From assembly GCA_029891345.1 (NCBI GenBank), contig CM057005.1:68271760-68335759 (forward strand): 64,000 nt of DNA. Reading direction: 5' to 3'. Of the stretch, positions 24,580 to 36,372 are shown piece after piece. The DNA is from Dryococelus australis (taxonomy: Eukaryota; Arthropoda; Insecta; Phasmatodea; Phasmatidae). Each line of letters starts with the position of its first letter. Position 1 is the stretch's first letter. The notes beneath the pieces were generated by a model. That model had not been told where the DNA came from. It worked only from the letters and a program-made list of their open reading frames with translations, and ran no database searches. The translations under genes and the position numbers were made by a program.

Positions 24580-25000
24580 AAATGAAGATAACAAATATAA
24601 CTTTCGATATTCCCCTTGAGGAATTAAAAGATTTGGGTATAGATAAATTTTTAACAAAAGATCAAATACAGAGAAATAATAAAAAAAATAAAATAAGGTA
24701 AAGGTTTAAAATTAACTTCATCACTACCAACAGTCAAAAAGGTGGCCAAAGAAAAATCTGGCAGTGGTTTACACCATGGAGGAATTATTCTTATTATACT
24801 TGCTGCTTCAGGTACACTTGGCGTCTTAGCTGGAGAACTAGTTCAATTTACAATTGTGTTGAACAAACTATAAAAAATGAAAAAGAATTAGGAGAACAAC
24901 AGAGACACAATTTGGCAATAGAAAATAAAACAGGAAGTGGTTTATTTGCAAAAAAGCGGGGAAGACCAAAAAAATTGGAATATATACCCCCTAAATAGTA
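24580..25000 (+). pseudogene. E1 small basic core-like protein region
   Basis: It begins with an MKITNITFDIPLEELKDLG-type segment, contains a Gly/Ala-rich hydrophobic stretch, and ends in a basic tail with NKTGSGLFAKKRGRPKK. Small proteins of this kind sit between the capsid and protease genes in adintovirus-like elements and have been likened to the adenovirus core protein pX. The function here is inferred from position and composition. E2 52608-53040 is the counterpart. Broken. Confidence 0.5.
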
Positions 25001-25055
25001 TCGACATCGAAAAATAAATATAAATATTAAATAAAAAAATTTCTGAAATGTTTAT

Positions 25056-25300
25056 ATGATTGATGAATTACCAAAAAGTATGCACAAAAATGTACGTGCT
25101 GTGGTTAGTTTTGACATTTCAACAAATTCGGGAACTCATTGGGTTTGTTATTATAAAGAAAATTATGTTTACTATTTTGATTCATTTGGAGGAAATGTTC
25201 CAATTAATTTAACTAATTACTTTAAAAATAGAAATGTTTATTACAACGATGATCTAATTTTGAATTTTAATTCAGTTATTTGTGGACATATATGATTAAT
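25056..25300 (+). pseudogene. E1 adenovirus-type cysteine protease region
   Basis: It holds the ordered motifs of the adenain (C5) family: GTHWVCYYK with the catalytic His, VYYFDSFGG with the acidic partner, and VICGH with the catalytic Cys. In intact relatives the enzyme matures the virion proteins. The E2 counterpart lies at 53095-53340. Fossil. Confidence 0.8.
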
Positions 25301-25379
25301 CGTACATCTATTTTTAAAAGATTAAAATTTTAACGATGTCATTTCTTTGTTATTAAATTACAGGTACGTTTGGAAAACC

Positions 25380-26370
25380 ATTAATCAAATCTTAAAAAAT
25401 TTTTTTGACACTAGCGCTTTTGCTTTAAAAAAAGATGTTGATTTAAAATACCAAACTATTGCTTCTGATTATGCTTTAAAACCATTTGTAGATTCACAAT
25501 GCAATTCGGGTGTTTCTGATTCACAAAGTAAACTAAGCACTTGCTTTGATTATATAAAATCTTATTTTTTTTATGGCAAAGAATTCTTAATATAGATGAT
25601 CCTAGAGAAGATAAAGACTCAGTCAATAAAAGAAGTTTTTAGTAAAAAATAGCCTATTATGCTTCAAAAGAAGATATACATTTACAGTCAAGTAATACTA
25701 TTTCTGATTATATAGAACGGATACATAATGCAAAGCAGACGCTAAAAAAAGGAAGTAGGTTCAAAATATAAAACTATTGTTTCTGATTGCGCTTTAAAAA
25801 AATATCTAGAATCAAGATACAATACTAGTGTTTATGATTAAAAAACATATGTAGATTCAAAATACAATACTTCTGTTTCTGTTTTACGATATCAACTTAG
25901 TAAAGTTTTTGTTTATACAACAGATTATGTTTCTATTAAAAATCGTAGAATTAATAATATGGCTGATTCTGTAGACGGAAAAGATGCTACCAATAAGATA
26001 TAATTCGATAGACATAACTGATAAATTACAAAATTTAAATAAGCCAGTTTTGAATTATTGTGATACACTTGTTAACTCTAAGATTGAAAACTGCAAGGAA
26101 GACAAATCGTATATATTTTATTTACCTGCAAAGTGGAATAAAAGTAATAATAATTTTCACATAGAAAATAATTAAGTTTTCTTTACTTTTTTTACAGATT
26201 GTAACGTTTATAAAATAATTACTGTTATTCCCAAATTACCTGATGCTGTGACTGTTACTAAGGGATCTCAAATAATAGATTACAGTAAGAATTTTGATGA
26301 TAAAATAGGTTATATTTTAACTTTTAAAATAAAAAAACTAAAATATCTTAATATGATGATGGTTTAATGA
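25380..26370 (+). pseudogene. E1 tail-fibre-like gene region
   Basis: Repeated units of about 20-25 residues follow the pattern K-E/D-V-x-x-K-Y-x-T-I-x-S-D-x-A-L-K-x-Y/F-V-D-S, for example DLKYQTIASDYALKPFVDS near 25435 and VGSKYKTIVSDCALKKYLES near 25750. Next comes RRINNMADSVDGKDATNK near 25945, which resembles the (A/N)P.(D)..DA.NK segments of phage and virus tail fibres. A non-repetitive C-terminal part (SYIFYLPAKWNKS; ITVIPKLPDAVTVTKG) could be the head domain. Such proteins usually form trimeric shafts for receptor attachment. No counterpart is seen in E2. The homology is inferred from the repeat pattern only. Broken. Confidence 0.5.
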
Positions 26371-26423
26371 CTACAATAGGAATATTCGTAAAATGTAAAA
26401 ATTAATTATTTTCTATTCTTATT

Positions 26424-26575
26424 AAATGGAGAACACTTGATGCTTAAAGTGTAAAAAAAGTCACCAAATATAATAATATATAAATTGAAAATACTAAAAA
26501 TGGACGATTAGTTCAGAAAAGTGTATACCGATATGTAATTATAAAAAAAATCAACATTTCCAAAAAAAAAAAAAA
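26424..26575 (+). pseudogene. E1 small zinc-ribbon-like segment before the integrase
   Basis: A short Cys-containing segment (MENTxCLKCKKVTK-like) followed by NTKNGRL. It resembles the small YCVKCK-type zinc-ribbon proteins (DUF5679-like) often encoded next to Polinton integrases. The matching stretch in E2 lies near 54800-54935 on the minus strand. Short and degenerate, hence low confidence. A long poly-A run follows at 26561-26590. Confidence 0.35.
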
Positions 26576-26589
26576 AAAAAAAAAAAAAA

Positions 26590-26723
26590 ACGCTCAATGT
26601 AAGAGCAGGAATAATCAATGACTTATATAAAGCTGCACGAAAAAATTATTTTCCAAGAAAGTATTGATGATTTATGGCAAATCGATCTTGTTGAGATGGA
26701 TAGTGGAATTTTAAAAGGTATAT
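26590..26723 (+). pseudogene. E1 integrase region, part before the nested element
   Basis: It encodes a segment of the pattern LYKAARKNYFPR followed by DDLWQIDLVEM, typical of the zinc-binding-to-core junction of retroviral-type (rve) integrases of Polintons. The D of the DLVEM motif is the first acidic catalytic residue. The region is interrupted by the insertion of E3, and its other part lies at 35554-36340. Confidence 0.7.
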
Positions 26724-26729
26724 CACATG
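26724..26729. repeat. E3 target-site duplication, left copy
   Basis: CACATG directly before the AG of the E3 end. It is identical to 35548-35553. Confidence 0.9.
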
Positions 26730-28345
26730 AGTAGTGTATTATAGCCGAGTCTGATATAACGTATTTTTAATGGAAGCTCCGCAGTTAGATCCACTAATTT
26801 TCTTCAAGTATATATATATGTATGTTTCTGTTAGCCATATTGGTTTTATAAGTATAGGGTATGTCAAATCATAAATCTGTATTTTTATTCAATTATAAAA
26901 TTTATTTTTTAATTACATTTTTTTGTGTCAAAATAGGACATAGAGTATAGCAATAAGTTTCCTCAGCTACATTTCCAGACCCTCTCTTTCGTTTCTCTCT
27001 CTTGCCTCACTCATTAAATATCTTTATCTTATTCAATTTCTTTCTCTCCTTTCTCTATCATTCCATCTTTTTTGTTTCTCTCTCTTGCCTCTCATTCAAT
27101 CTCTTTCTCTTTCATTCCATATCTTTCTCTCATTTTCTTTCTCTCTTTTGATTCTCTCTTTCTATCAGTCCATAGGTTTTCTCGGAGGACTCCCTTATTT
27201 GTTGCTTTGTTTCTCTCTTTCATTCCACGTTATCTTTCACTCTACATCGCTCTAATTTTCTCTCTTTCATTATTTATTTCCATCTCCTCTCTTTCGCTTC
27301 TCTCTTACTCTATAAGTCAATAGGTTTCCTCCGAGACCTACCATTTTTGTTGTTTCGCCTTTCCCTTTGGTCTCTCATTCCATCTCTCTATCTACATTTC
27401 TCTCATCTCTCATTCCATCTCTTTCTCTCTTTCGCTTCTCTGTTTCTCTATATCAGCCCATGGGTTTTCTCCGAGTCCTCTCATTTTTTGTTGTCTCGCT
27501 TCTCTCTTTCATTCCATCTTGTCTTTCACTCTATATCTTTGTTTCCATTTATATCTCACCAATCATCACCAAAGCAATGCAGGAACCTTAACATTCAATG
27601 TTTCACCCACTGTAACTAATGCATGCTATTTTACTCTACCAATCATCATTCTTTCAACGCTACTGATCGACACCAGTGAAATACATACTGATCACTCATA
27701 CCATCCATTATTTCCCAAGTCATACCAGGGAACCCAACACCCCATACCCTATAACCAAAGAAAAACTCAAACTTCACCTCCCAATACACCAAGCACAATG
27801 TCCATCATAACTCGAGCAACTATACAGCTGAGGCCAGCCCATAACTTAACACCCATTGTACTTGTTCTACCAACCAATACTGCTTATTACCTATTAACCA
27901 TACCACCCACTATAACCCTAGCATACATCAACCATTCGTCCACACAGACCATACAAAACAAACATACAACCCATACCAGTGACACAATCAACTTCTCATA
28001 CCATCCACCATACAGACTGAAACTAGTCAAAATACATCGACCATCCATACCAAACACTAACTCAAGCAACTCAAGCCTGTCTTAGCATTACATGCACACA
28101 TATTGTTCACACCATTCAACATAAACCAACAATCGCAAGGCAGATATTCTGGAAAACATAATACCCAACATACCATCCATGATAACTCAAACGTATTGGA
28201 GGCGAAGGTGGAGACAGAGGCTGAGACGAAGGCAAAGGCAGAGGCTGAAGCAGTGGCAAAGGCTGACATTGAAGCAGAGGCAGTGGTGGAGCGGAGTTAG
28301 TATAAAAAAGCTTCTTGACGACTTTAACCATGTTTTAGAATGTGT
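26730..28345. repeat. E3 left inverted arm
   Basis: It begins AGTAGTGTATTATAGCCGAG and continues through a pyrimidine-rich zone (about 26985-27550), a Thr/Ser/Pro-coding-looking zone (27550-28085) and a GAGGCGAAGGC-type short repeat (28197-28290). It ends near GACTTTAACCATGTTTTAGA. The same order, inverted, is found in the right arm. ORFs along it are by-products of the repeats. Confidence 0.8.
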
Positions 28346-28849
28346 CTCTTATTTTTTCTGGGTGTCTGAAAACAAACAATTACATTATAATTAAAACACA
28401 AGACAAGGGGGTGTTATCCCTACAGTTCATCTTACAAGTGAATGGGTTTTTGCTGTCAATGGCCCCAGTATGTATGCATTTAACATTTTTCAAAGTAAGT
28501 GTCACATGGTGCTCACATGACATTGCTGTTCATTGTACATCATTTTGTGTGTGCTCATAACTGGCTGTTTCTCACGTGGCATCTCAGGCTCTGGGGGTAT
28601 ATAACGAGGACATATTCGCACATCATCTCAGTTCTTTGTATGGTGCGACAGGTGATGGTTCATCTTCTCTCTCCTGGCCTTCTTAGCATTCTGACTGGTA
28701 AGCAATTTTTTATGACCAGCTCTTCCATAATATTCACTACGGAATTATCATTCATGTTCGTAAATATGCCTAAGTATATTCCATTTAGTATGATACAGAT
28801 CCCTTATACCTTTCAATTATCAGATGAATTAATGCTGTTAGTTTTTTTT

Positions 28850-30630
28850 CCTGCAAAGATCAATATAAAGCGTGCATTTAAAGGTGTACACACAAGCGAC
28901 GTCCCAACTTCGTCTTTGGCTGTATCAGCGGCCCCAGATGAGCTGCATATATCGCCATTGATGTCGTTTGTGGTGCCCTCATCAGCATCTTCAATTACAT
29001 CGGTACAATCTACTGAACCATTACATCGTCACTCAAGTCGCTTCTGCAAAAAAACCTTTGTGTTCAAGCATGATGCACGAAGGCACGAGAACTATGGCTG
29101 GGCGATGAATACAGTTTGAGTGGTACACAAGTGCACGGATTGTGGACTGTGGCAACTGTCGTCGGCCAATCACCTGCATCTCCGAATAAACAAGCTGGAC
29201 CCTCTTCGAGTCTGGTCGTACATTACCTTGCCAGAATCTATCAAGAACAAGAAGGCTGTGATTAACCCACAAAACACAAATTACCACATGTGTTTTAAAT
29301 GGGCCGTTTTAGCAGGTTTTGTAGAAGGGAAAAATGTCAACAAATCGATCACCACTACAAAGCTCTCGAAACCAAATTTGACTTTTCAGGCCTCGATTTC
29401 CATACACAACTACTGCATATCACAATTTTCAAGAGAAACAATGCGCCAGTGTCTGTGAACATTTATGGTTTGGCAAGAACCAGAAGATTTATCCGATATG
29501 AGTAGCCGAAGAAGAAAAGGACCAGTACATCGACATACTTATCCTTACTGCCGAGGGTAGAAACACTCATTATTGCTGCATAAAGAATTTCGAACGTTTG
29601 ATAAGATCGCAGTTGACAGCCCATGGTCACAAGATCCACATATGTAAGCATTGCTTCAAGTATTATGCCAATTAGGCGAGGAAATCGGGGCCGACAAGAC
29701 AGCAGTGTGTAGAATAACACAAGCAATACTGAAAAAAAAAGCTCCAAAATGTGCAGAAATGCCACAGCCAGGGAATGATGGTAGTCCACCCGTTTTGAAA
29801 TTCAAGATTTACCACCACATGAATAAATTGCTGGTAGTCATATATGCGGATTTCGAGTCAATACTCAAGCCAAGTCAGACCTGCGAACCGGACCCCAGCC
29901 ATACCTACACATATGACTATCAGAAACATGATGCCTACAGTTTTTCTATTTACGTCCAAGTCCACAATAGTGTAATTCCAGTAGCACTAACATCCGCAGT
30001 GAGACAGGAGCCCATTATATACATGGGGAAAGATTCGGAAAAGTTATTTATGGACACCATAGTGGAATTGGCACATAATTTAAAGATATTTACACCACTT
30101 CAGAGCAAATTATACTGCTCATCCCCACAGAAAAGTCAAACTACTCACAGGCGACAAGCTGCTGCTGCTACTGTGAATCACCATTCACACACCAAAATTA
30201 TAAAGTAAGTGACCACGACCACTTCACTGTGCACTACAGAGGCCTGCATGCACCAGCTACAATTTGCTGAATCGCCGTCCTAAAAACCACCTGTAATGTT
30301 CTACCACTTCAGCTGCAACGAAAACATTATTATTAAACATCTCGACTATGATACAAAAGTCATATTCATTATTCTGCACACGGGTGAGAAGATGACCACA
30401 TTTTTAAAACAGCTGGGCAAGCATTTCTCTATTCAATTTGTTGATACGTTTCGTTTCATGGCCCACAGTCTGGCATCCCTGTCAGAGTACTTACCACCTT
30501 CAAAATGTATCAACACTGCAAATTACTTCACCCACAGCCAACCGAGTGTTGCAGTGGAGCTAGACGATCGTAAAAAGACATGGAAAATATATTTTTTATC
30601 GCATTTCAGGTACACCACAGGTGAGTCGCA
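28850..30630 (+). pseudogene. E3 DNA polymerase B region, plus strand
   Basis: A Cys/His-rich leader (RFCKKTFVFKHDARRHE near 29040) is followed by KAVINPQNTNYHMCFKWAVL and by IYADFESILKP near 29845. The last is the ExoI motif (DFE) of the proofreading exonuclease of protein-primed B-family polymerases. Farther on are HLDYDTK and RFMAHSLASLSEYLPP. The order matches the N-terminal half of Polinton PolB. The plus-strand part overlaps in content with the minus-strand part at 31440-33492. Broken. Confidence 0.75.
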
Positions 30631-30639
30631 TTGATAAGT

Positions 30640-31430
30640 GTTCATACTGTCGGAATTATTGTAAATATGTCAATATGGCGATGAACACCCTTCTCACTCC
30701 AATGCGTTTGTAGGGGTGTAAGGATTGTATGGTAGTGTCTTGAATGGTTAGGCCTGCATCTACCTGATGTCTGCATGAATTAATAATTATTGGAATAATG
30801 CCTGACACACTTTCTTCATTAGTAAGCTCGATATGAGTTTCTGTGGAATGATGTATATCATGGTTTACACAGATTATTTTTTTGTGATTGTTTATTCGTG
30901 GGAGGGAGAGGGTCTAATTTAAAGACTATTATTTAAAAATTGATAGCATATTTAAAGTTAACCACCTTCACTTATAAGCAAAGGTGTGATTTAGCACAGG
31001 GCGTAAAGAGTCTATAGCGTTCTTACCTCATCTCCGGATGTGATTTCATCCTATGATGAACATGTCATTCCACTTCCCCTCAAACTTACCATGTACATGT
31101 CTTAACCTTGCAATTGGCTCCACAAGTTGGGATGGGCTGCGCATTAAACACTTGTAACCATGGAGAATATAATATTTTTTCTCTAATAAAAAAAAATATT
31201 ACTTTGCACAAGAGTCACAAGTATATGATACACAGGTGTTTTAGAAGCCAGGTTATAATTTTTGAAGTCAGAAATTCTTGCCAAAAAAATAATTTTACTG
31301 CAGCTAGCCAGTCATATTCAACTGTTGTATGCCTATTTTTTTGTTTCCCCTCTCCTTTTACCACCCAGCAAGCTGCCGAAGAAGACTTCCCTGGAATGGT
31401 CGTCTGGATCATTGGGTAATACTAAGCCCT
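30640..31430. other. E3 central segment between the two polymerase parts
   Basis: AT-rich DNA with no recognised domain. The 103-codon plus-strand frame at 31108-31419 shows no Polinton motif, and I treat it as incidental. Confidence 0.4.
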
Positions 31431-31439
31431 GCCACAACA

Positions 31440-33492
31440 AGGTGAGATCTCATCACAAAATAACATTTTTAACCATTGTAACCATGTGGGGGTGAGTGTA
31501 TGCTCCATCTTCACAAATACATTGCTTGTCCTCCATCCACACCAGAGCCAATTTATTACTGCACTCAGAAAACATCTGCTTTTTGTGGGATCGTATAGTG
31601 TGGAAATTAATTCGCATAGTACGGTGCTGCTCCAGAACAGATATAAAATCATAAAAATTAATTTTATTTTGCACCACACATGACTGAATACCTTTTGCTC
31701 ATTTGGAGATTTTTCCTCCATTTTTGTACGTGTACAGTTTTGCATGTAACCCGATGAATTCTGTCATAATGTTACCACTGCACTCATTCTTGAAGTTGCC
31801 AACCACTTTCTTGTTTGTGTATGAATAGCAGGGGTGTGTGGTAGGGGAGGTGCTGGTGTCAAATTTGTTTTTAAATTTTTGATCGCTGGCTAAATCTTAG
31901 TAAAAGTCTAGGTTTCGAATCTGCAGCAGGTATGAGTCGGTGTCGATATACAGGAGCTCAAGATCATCTCCGTACCAAACCTATATTACATTGTAATGGA
32001 AATTATACATTAAAATTTTTGACAGGTCGAGGACAGTGAACCCTGCACAGATAGGCTTATCAAAGAGAATTAAGTCATGCCGTAGATGGAGAAGAGAAAG
32101 ATTTTCTTTGTATACTGTCCTGTCTAAGAATGTTGGTTTTGCTACCTGTTTTAAAAATCGCTTTTCACTGCACACTAGCTCCATTTTTAGGTGTTTTCTT
32201 TTATTTTCCTTAAGTTTTCAAAACATTGCATTATTTGTCAATCTAAAGAATTTCTTCTCAAAGTCATTGGTGGTGGCCTGTCGCTTCGCAGTGTTGAGCT
32301 CGATGTAGGGTTTTGCCAGCGACTTTGTTCAAATGCAAGTACACAATGTATTTTTGTAAGCTTCAAGCCATGTTCGAGAGCATGTTTTAAGTTGCGGTAG
32401 TGGACGATATATTTTTTCTTGTTTCCCAGAGTCATCAGTTTCGAATGCTTGGAGCCAGGTGAGCACTGGTTGACGGGATGAAATGGTAAATTACGATGTT
32501 CCTCATGCAGGGTCGTGGGGTACTCGACATCCACCTCGAGAATATAACCTGTTGACCCGTCGTCTGGAATGGACATGACATTTATGTCGGTGTATACCCA
32601 TCTGAAATAGCATACTGGGAGTGGTAAACTCATCGCCCAGCCATACAGGTTGTTTGCATCGAGGTACTTAAGGTATATTGATGGCTTGCTGGGGTTGTAT
32701 GTTTCTGGTGCATAGATGGTATTTACTACCACATGACATTTGACACACTGGGCCACTCCACCACGAATTCCATTTCCAATAAACAAGTGCATGTCGTAGT
32801 CTGTCATAAGTAGGAGCTCTCCCCATCATATGCAACACAGCATCAAAAGCGAACCCTGGAGCACTGATGTAATGTACACAATCGAGCTTGTATGTGGAAA
32901 TGCAGAGGTCCCTAAAGTTCTCAAAAACATCGGACAGGAGGAGCACGCCTGTCTTCAAATAAAATTCTGAATATACCTTAACACTGATACAGTCGAATGC
33001 TTGCCATGCTTTTTGAGTATGACCATATTCTTTGTTGCTGATTCCCGATTCCTTCAGCTTGTTAAAGAATGTGTCTTTAAGATGTAGCTGCAGTTCGTTC
33101 AGCTTCTCCCTCGAGTAGACATAAATGTAGGGGAAAACACCTTTGCATGTGATGAGAGGTAGTTTGTGGGTGAAGAATTTTGCAGTATTGATAAATATTG
33201 AAGGTGGTAGGTACTCTGCCAGGGATGCCAGACTATGTGCCATGAAACGAGACCTATCAACAAACTGGATATAGAAACAGTTTTTCGAGCTGTTTTGAAA
33301 ATGTGATCTCACCCATGTGTGGAATACTGAATATGTCTTTTGTATTGTAGTCGAGATGATTGATAGTAAAGATTTTGTCATAGCTGAGATAGTGGAAAAA
33401 TAAAGATAGTTTTTCAGGGCAGCGATGCAACAAATTGTAGCTGGTGATGCAGGCCCTCTGTAGCATCCAGTGAAGTGGTTGTGATCCCTCAC
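31440..33492 (-). pseudogene. E3 DNA polymerase B region, minus strand
   Basis: Reading from 33492 downwards, it shows MRDHNHFTGCYRGPA, DRSRFMAHSLASLAEYLPP, a KGVFPY-type block with YGHTQKAW, LLLSDVFENFR and LDANNLYGWAMS (polymerase motif A region). Then come TGYILEVDVEYP, the motif C segment LYIDTDSY near 31945, and a C-terminal block with RTMRINFHTIRSHKKQM and NKLALVWMEDK. This is the order of Polinton protein-primed DNA polymerase B, which replicates the element. It is the best-preserved polymerase of the window. Broken. Confidence 0.85.
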
Positions 33493-33504
33493 TTTATAAA
33501 AACG

Positions 33505-35547
33505 AAGACAGACAATCTAAAACATGCTTAAAGTCATCATGAAGCTTGTTTATGCTAACTCTGCTTCACCACCATCACCACCACTGCCTCCGCCTCCGCA
33601 TCAGCCTTAGCCTCCACCTTCGCATCTGCTTCCACCTTCGCCTCCACCTTCACCTCTGCCTCCATCTTCAACTCCGCCTCCAGTACGCTTGGGTTATCAT
33701 GGGTGGTATGTTGGTTAATATGATTCCAGAATATCTGTCTTGCAATTGTTGGTGTATGTCGAATGGTGTGAACAGTATGTGTCCATTTAATGCTAAGGCA
33801 TAATTGAATTTCTTGAGTTAGTGTTAGGTATGGATGGTCAATGTATTTTGACTGGTTTCAGTCGGTATGGTGGATGGTATGAGAAGAAGTTGATTGTGTC
33901 AATGATATGGGTTGTAAGTTTTCTTTGTATGGTCAATGTGGACAAATGGTTGATGTATGCTAGGGTTATAGTGGGTGATATGGTTAATAGGTAATAAGCA
34001 GTATTGGTTGGTAGAACAAGTACAATGGGTGTTAAGTTATGGGCTGGCCTCAGCTGTATAGTTGCTCGAGTTATGATGGACTTTGTGCTTGGTGTATTGG
34101 GAGGTGAAGTTTAATTGACTTTTTCTTTGGTTATAGGATATGGTGTGTTGGGTGCCCTGGTATGACTTGAGATACAATGGATGGTATGAGTAATCAGTAT
34201 ATATTTGAATGGTGTCGACCAATAGAGCAGAAAGAATGATGATTGGTAGAGTAAAATAGAAGCATGAGTCACAGTGGGTGAAACATTGAATGTTAGGTGC
34301 CTGCAGTGCTTTTGTGATGATTGGCGAGAGATAAATATAAACAAAGGTGTAGAGTGAAAGACAAGATGGAATGAAAGAGAGAAACAAAACAACAAATAAA
34401 TGAGAGTACTTGGAGAAAACCAATGGCCTGATATAGAGAAAGAGATATGCAAAAGAGAGAAAGAGATGGAATGAGAGATAAGAGGGATGGAGATAAAAGA
34501 GATTAAATGAGAGAATATAAGAGAAAATGAAACAACAAAAATGGGAGGACTCGGAGAAAACCTATGGACTGATATAGAGTAAGAGAGAAGTGAAAGATAG
34601 AAAGAGTTGGAATGAAAGAATTAAAGAGAGAAAGTCAGAAAGAGAGGTAGAGTGAAAGATAAGATGGAATGAAAGAGACACTAAACAACAAATAATGGGA
34701 GGACTCGGCCAAAAACTATGGACTGATATAGAGAAAGAGAGAAGTAAAAGAGAGATATATAGAAGCAAAAGAGAGAAAGAGATGCAATGAAAGAATGAAA
34801 GAGAGAAAGTGAGAGATAGATGTAGAGTGAAAGACAAGATGGAATGAAAGAGAGAAACAATACAACAAAAATGGGAGGATTCGGAGAAAAATCTCGGAGA
34901 GGAAGGGAGAAAGGAAATGGAGAAAGCAAGAAGAGACAAGAGAAGGAATGAGAGAATGAAAGGGAAATGAAAAAATGAAAGAGAGAAGGAGAAAGAGAGA
35001 GAAACAAGAGAGAGAGAGAGAGAGAAGAGATGGAAAGAAAGAGAAAGATAATGAATGAGGAAGTAAGAGAGAGAAACGATAGAGATGGAATGAAAGAGAA
35101 AGGAGCAAAAGGGATGAAATAAGATAAATACAATGAATGAGGGAAGTAAGATAGAGAAATGAAAAAGAGGGCCTGGAAAGGTAGTTTAGAGAACTTTTTG
35201 ATATACTCTATGTATTATTTCGACACAAAAAATTAATTAAAAAATTAATTTTATAATCGAATAAAGATACATATTTATGATTTGACATACCCTATGCCAA
35301 TAAAACCAATATTACTAACAGAAATATACATATATACTTGAAGAAAATTTGTGGACTTAATTGCCAAGCACGTTCGGATATGTTCAGTAAACCTGAGCTG
35401 AAGGCTTCCGAGCACCCCCTGAGTCGAGCCGAAGATTGCTGAGCTCGTCCAACACGAGCCAAAGCCATCTAGCCGACCAGCCGCACAAGCTGCTGCGATT
35501 TCCATTAAAATAAATTATGTCCGACTCGGCTATAATACACTACTACT
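33505..35547. repeat. E3 right inverted arm
   Basis: The inverse of the left arm: a CCTCCGCCTCCGCA-type short repeat (33570-33680), a middle zone, the purine-rich GAAAGAGAGAAA zone (34320-35170) and the end AATACACTACTACT. Near 35370-35505 it holds a GC-rich stretch (GCCAAAGCCATCTAGCCG) that I do not see in the left arm. Confidence 0.8.
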
Positions 35548-35553
35548 CACATG
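35548..35553. repeat. E3 target-site duplication, right copy
   Basis: CACATG, identical to 26724-26729. Confidence 0.9.
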
Positions 35554-36340
35554 TAAACAATGGATATAAATAAATTATGACAATTTTTGATGTTACCTCA
35601 AAATATGCATTTGCTATACCAATTAAAGATAAAACAGCTAAGAATATAGCAATTGCTTTAGGAACTATATTAGTTCACAGAAACCTGCATAATATTCAAA
35701 GCGATAATGGGTTCGAATTTTATAATAAATATTTATTGAACTTATGCATAAATATAACATCAATCACTATTCTAAATTCAGTGAACTTAAAATCCAGTGC
35801 TGTAGAAAGATATAATCGTACAATGAAGAATAAACTGTGGAAAAAATTTGCTTTAAATGGCAATTACACATGTGTAAATATATTAGATGATTTAGTTAAA
35901 GAATATCACAATACCAAACATAGAACCATTTGCATTTAATCAATTGAAGTTAATAAGGCCAATGAAAAAATTTAATGCAAACAATTTTTGTAGACATGAT
36001 TACTAAACTGAAATACAAAGTTGGCAATATCTACTACGGGAGTAAGAGTAAACAAATGTTTGAAAACAGTTATACAGCTAATTGTACAATTATACAGAAT
36101 TATTTACATTTGTACATAATTATTAACAATTTTTGAGGTTTTAAATAATGATGTGCCAACTTACAAACTGAAAGATGACAAGAAATAAATAAATAAAGGG
36201 TAGTTTTTATTAATGTGAAATTATGAAAACCGACTATCCAACTGAATATTTGGTTGGAAAAGTTTTAAAAACAAAAGGTATAAAATTTATGTTAAATGGT
36301 TAGGTTTTGATAACTCGCATAACTCTTGTATTAATAAAAG
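35554..36340 (+). pseudogene. E1 integrase region, part after the nested element
   Basis: Contains IFDVTSKYAFAIPIKDK, LHNIQSDNGFEFYNKYL (second catalytic Asp), VERYNRTMKNKLWKKFA (Glu of the DDE triad) and LVKEYHNTKHRT, the rve integrase core in the form found in Polintons. A chromodomain-like C-terminal stretch follows near 36130-36310 (DVPTYKLKDD; KIYVKWLGFDNSHNS). In relatives this enzyme joins element ends to host DNA and makes the 6-bp duplication. Broken. Confidence 0.85.
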
Positions 36341-36372
36341 AGATGTTTTGTGAATTTACATATTTATCTGTA

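Larger units (their letters stand above)
26730..35547. mobile_element. Polinton-type element E3, nested in E1, fossil
   Basis: An 8.8-kb element inserted in the E1 integrase region, with a perfect CACATG duplication and ends beginning AGTAGT. Its inverted arms are very long: 26730 to about 28345 on the left and about 33505 to 35547 on the right. The arms contain hundreds of bases of CTCTCTTTCATTCC-type pyrimidine-rich repeats (left) and their purine-rich inverse (right). Between the arms lie DNA polymerase B parts, one on the plus strand and one on the minus strand. No capsid, ATPase or integrase of its own is seen, so it looks like a deleted, non-autonomous derivative. It must be younger than E1. 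Broken, with breaks of the order of ten or more. Confidence 0.85.

Noticed and set aside
27072-27591. Hydrophobic Leu/Ser/Phe-rich ORFs that could look like membrane proteins
   Set aside because: Pyrimidine-rich repeat of the E3 left arm read in several frames.
27519-28085. 188-codon Thr/Ser/Pro-rich ORF
   Set aside because: It lies in the E3 inverted arm, whose other copy does not keep the frame. The composition follows the repeat, so I treat it as non-coding arm sequence.
31108-31419. 103-codon plus-strand ORF in the centre of E3
   Set aside because: No Polinton or host domain; its frame overlaps minus-strand frames of equal quality.
34037-35133. Several overlapping Leu/Ser/Phe-rich ORFs on the minus strand
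   Set aside because: Produced by the CTCTCTTTCATT-type repeat of the E3 right arm.
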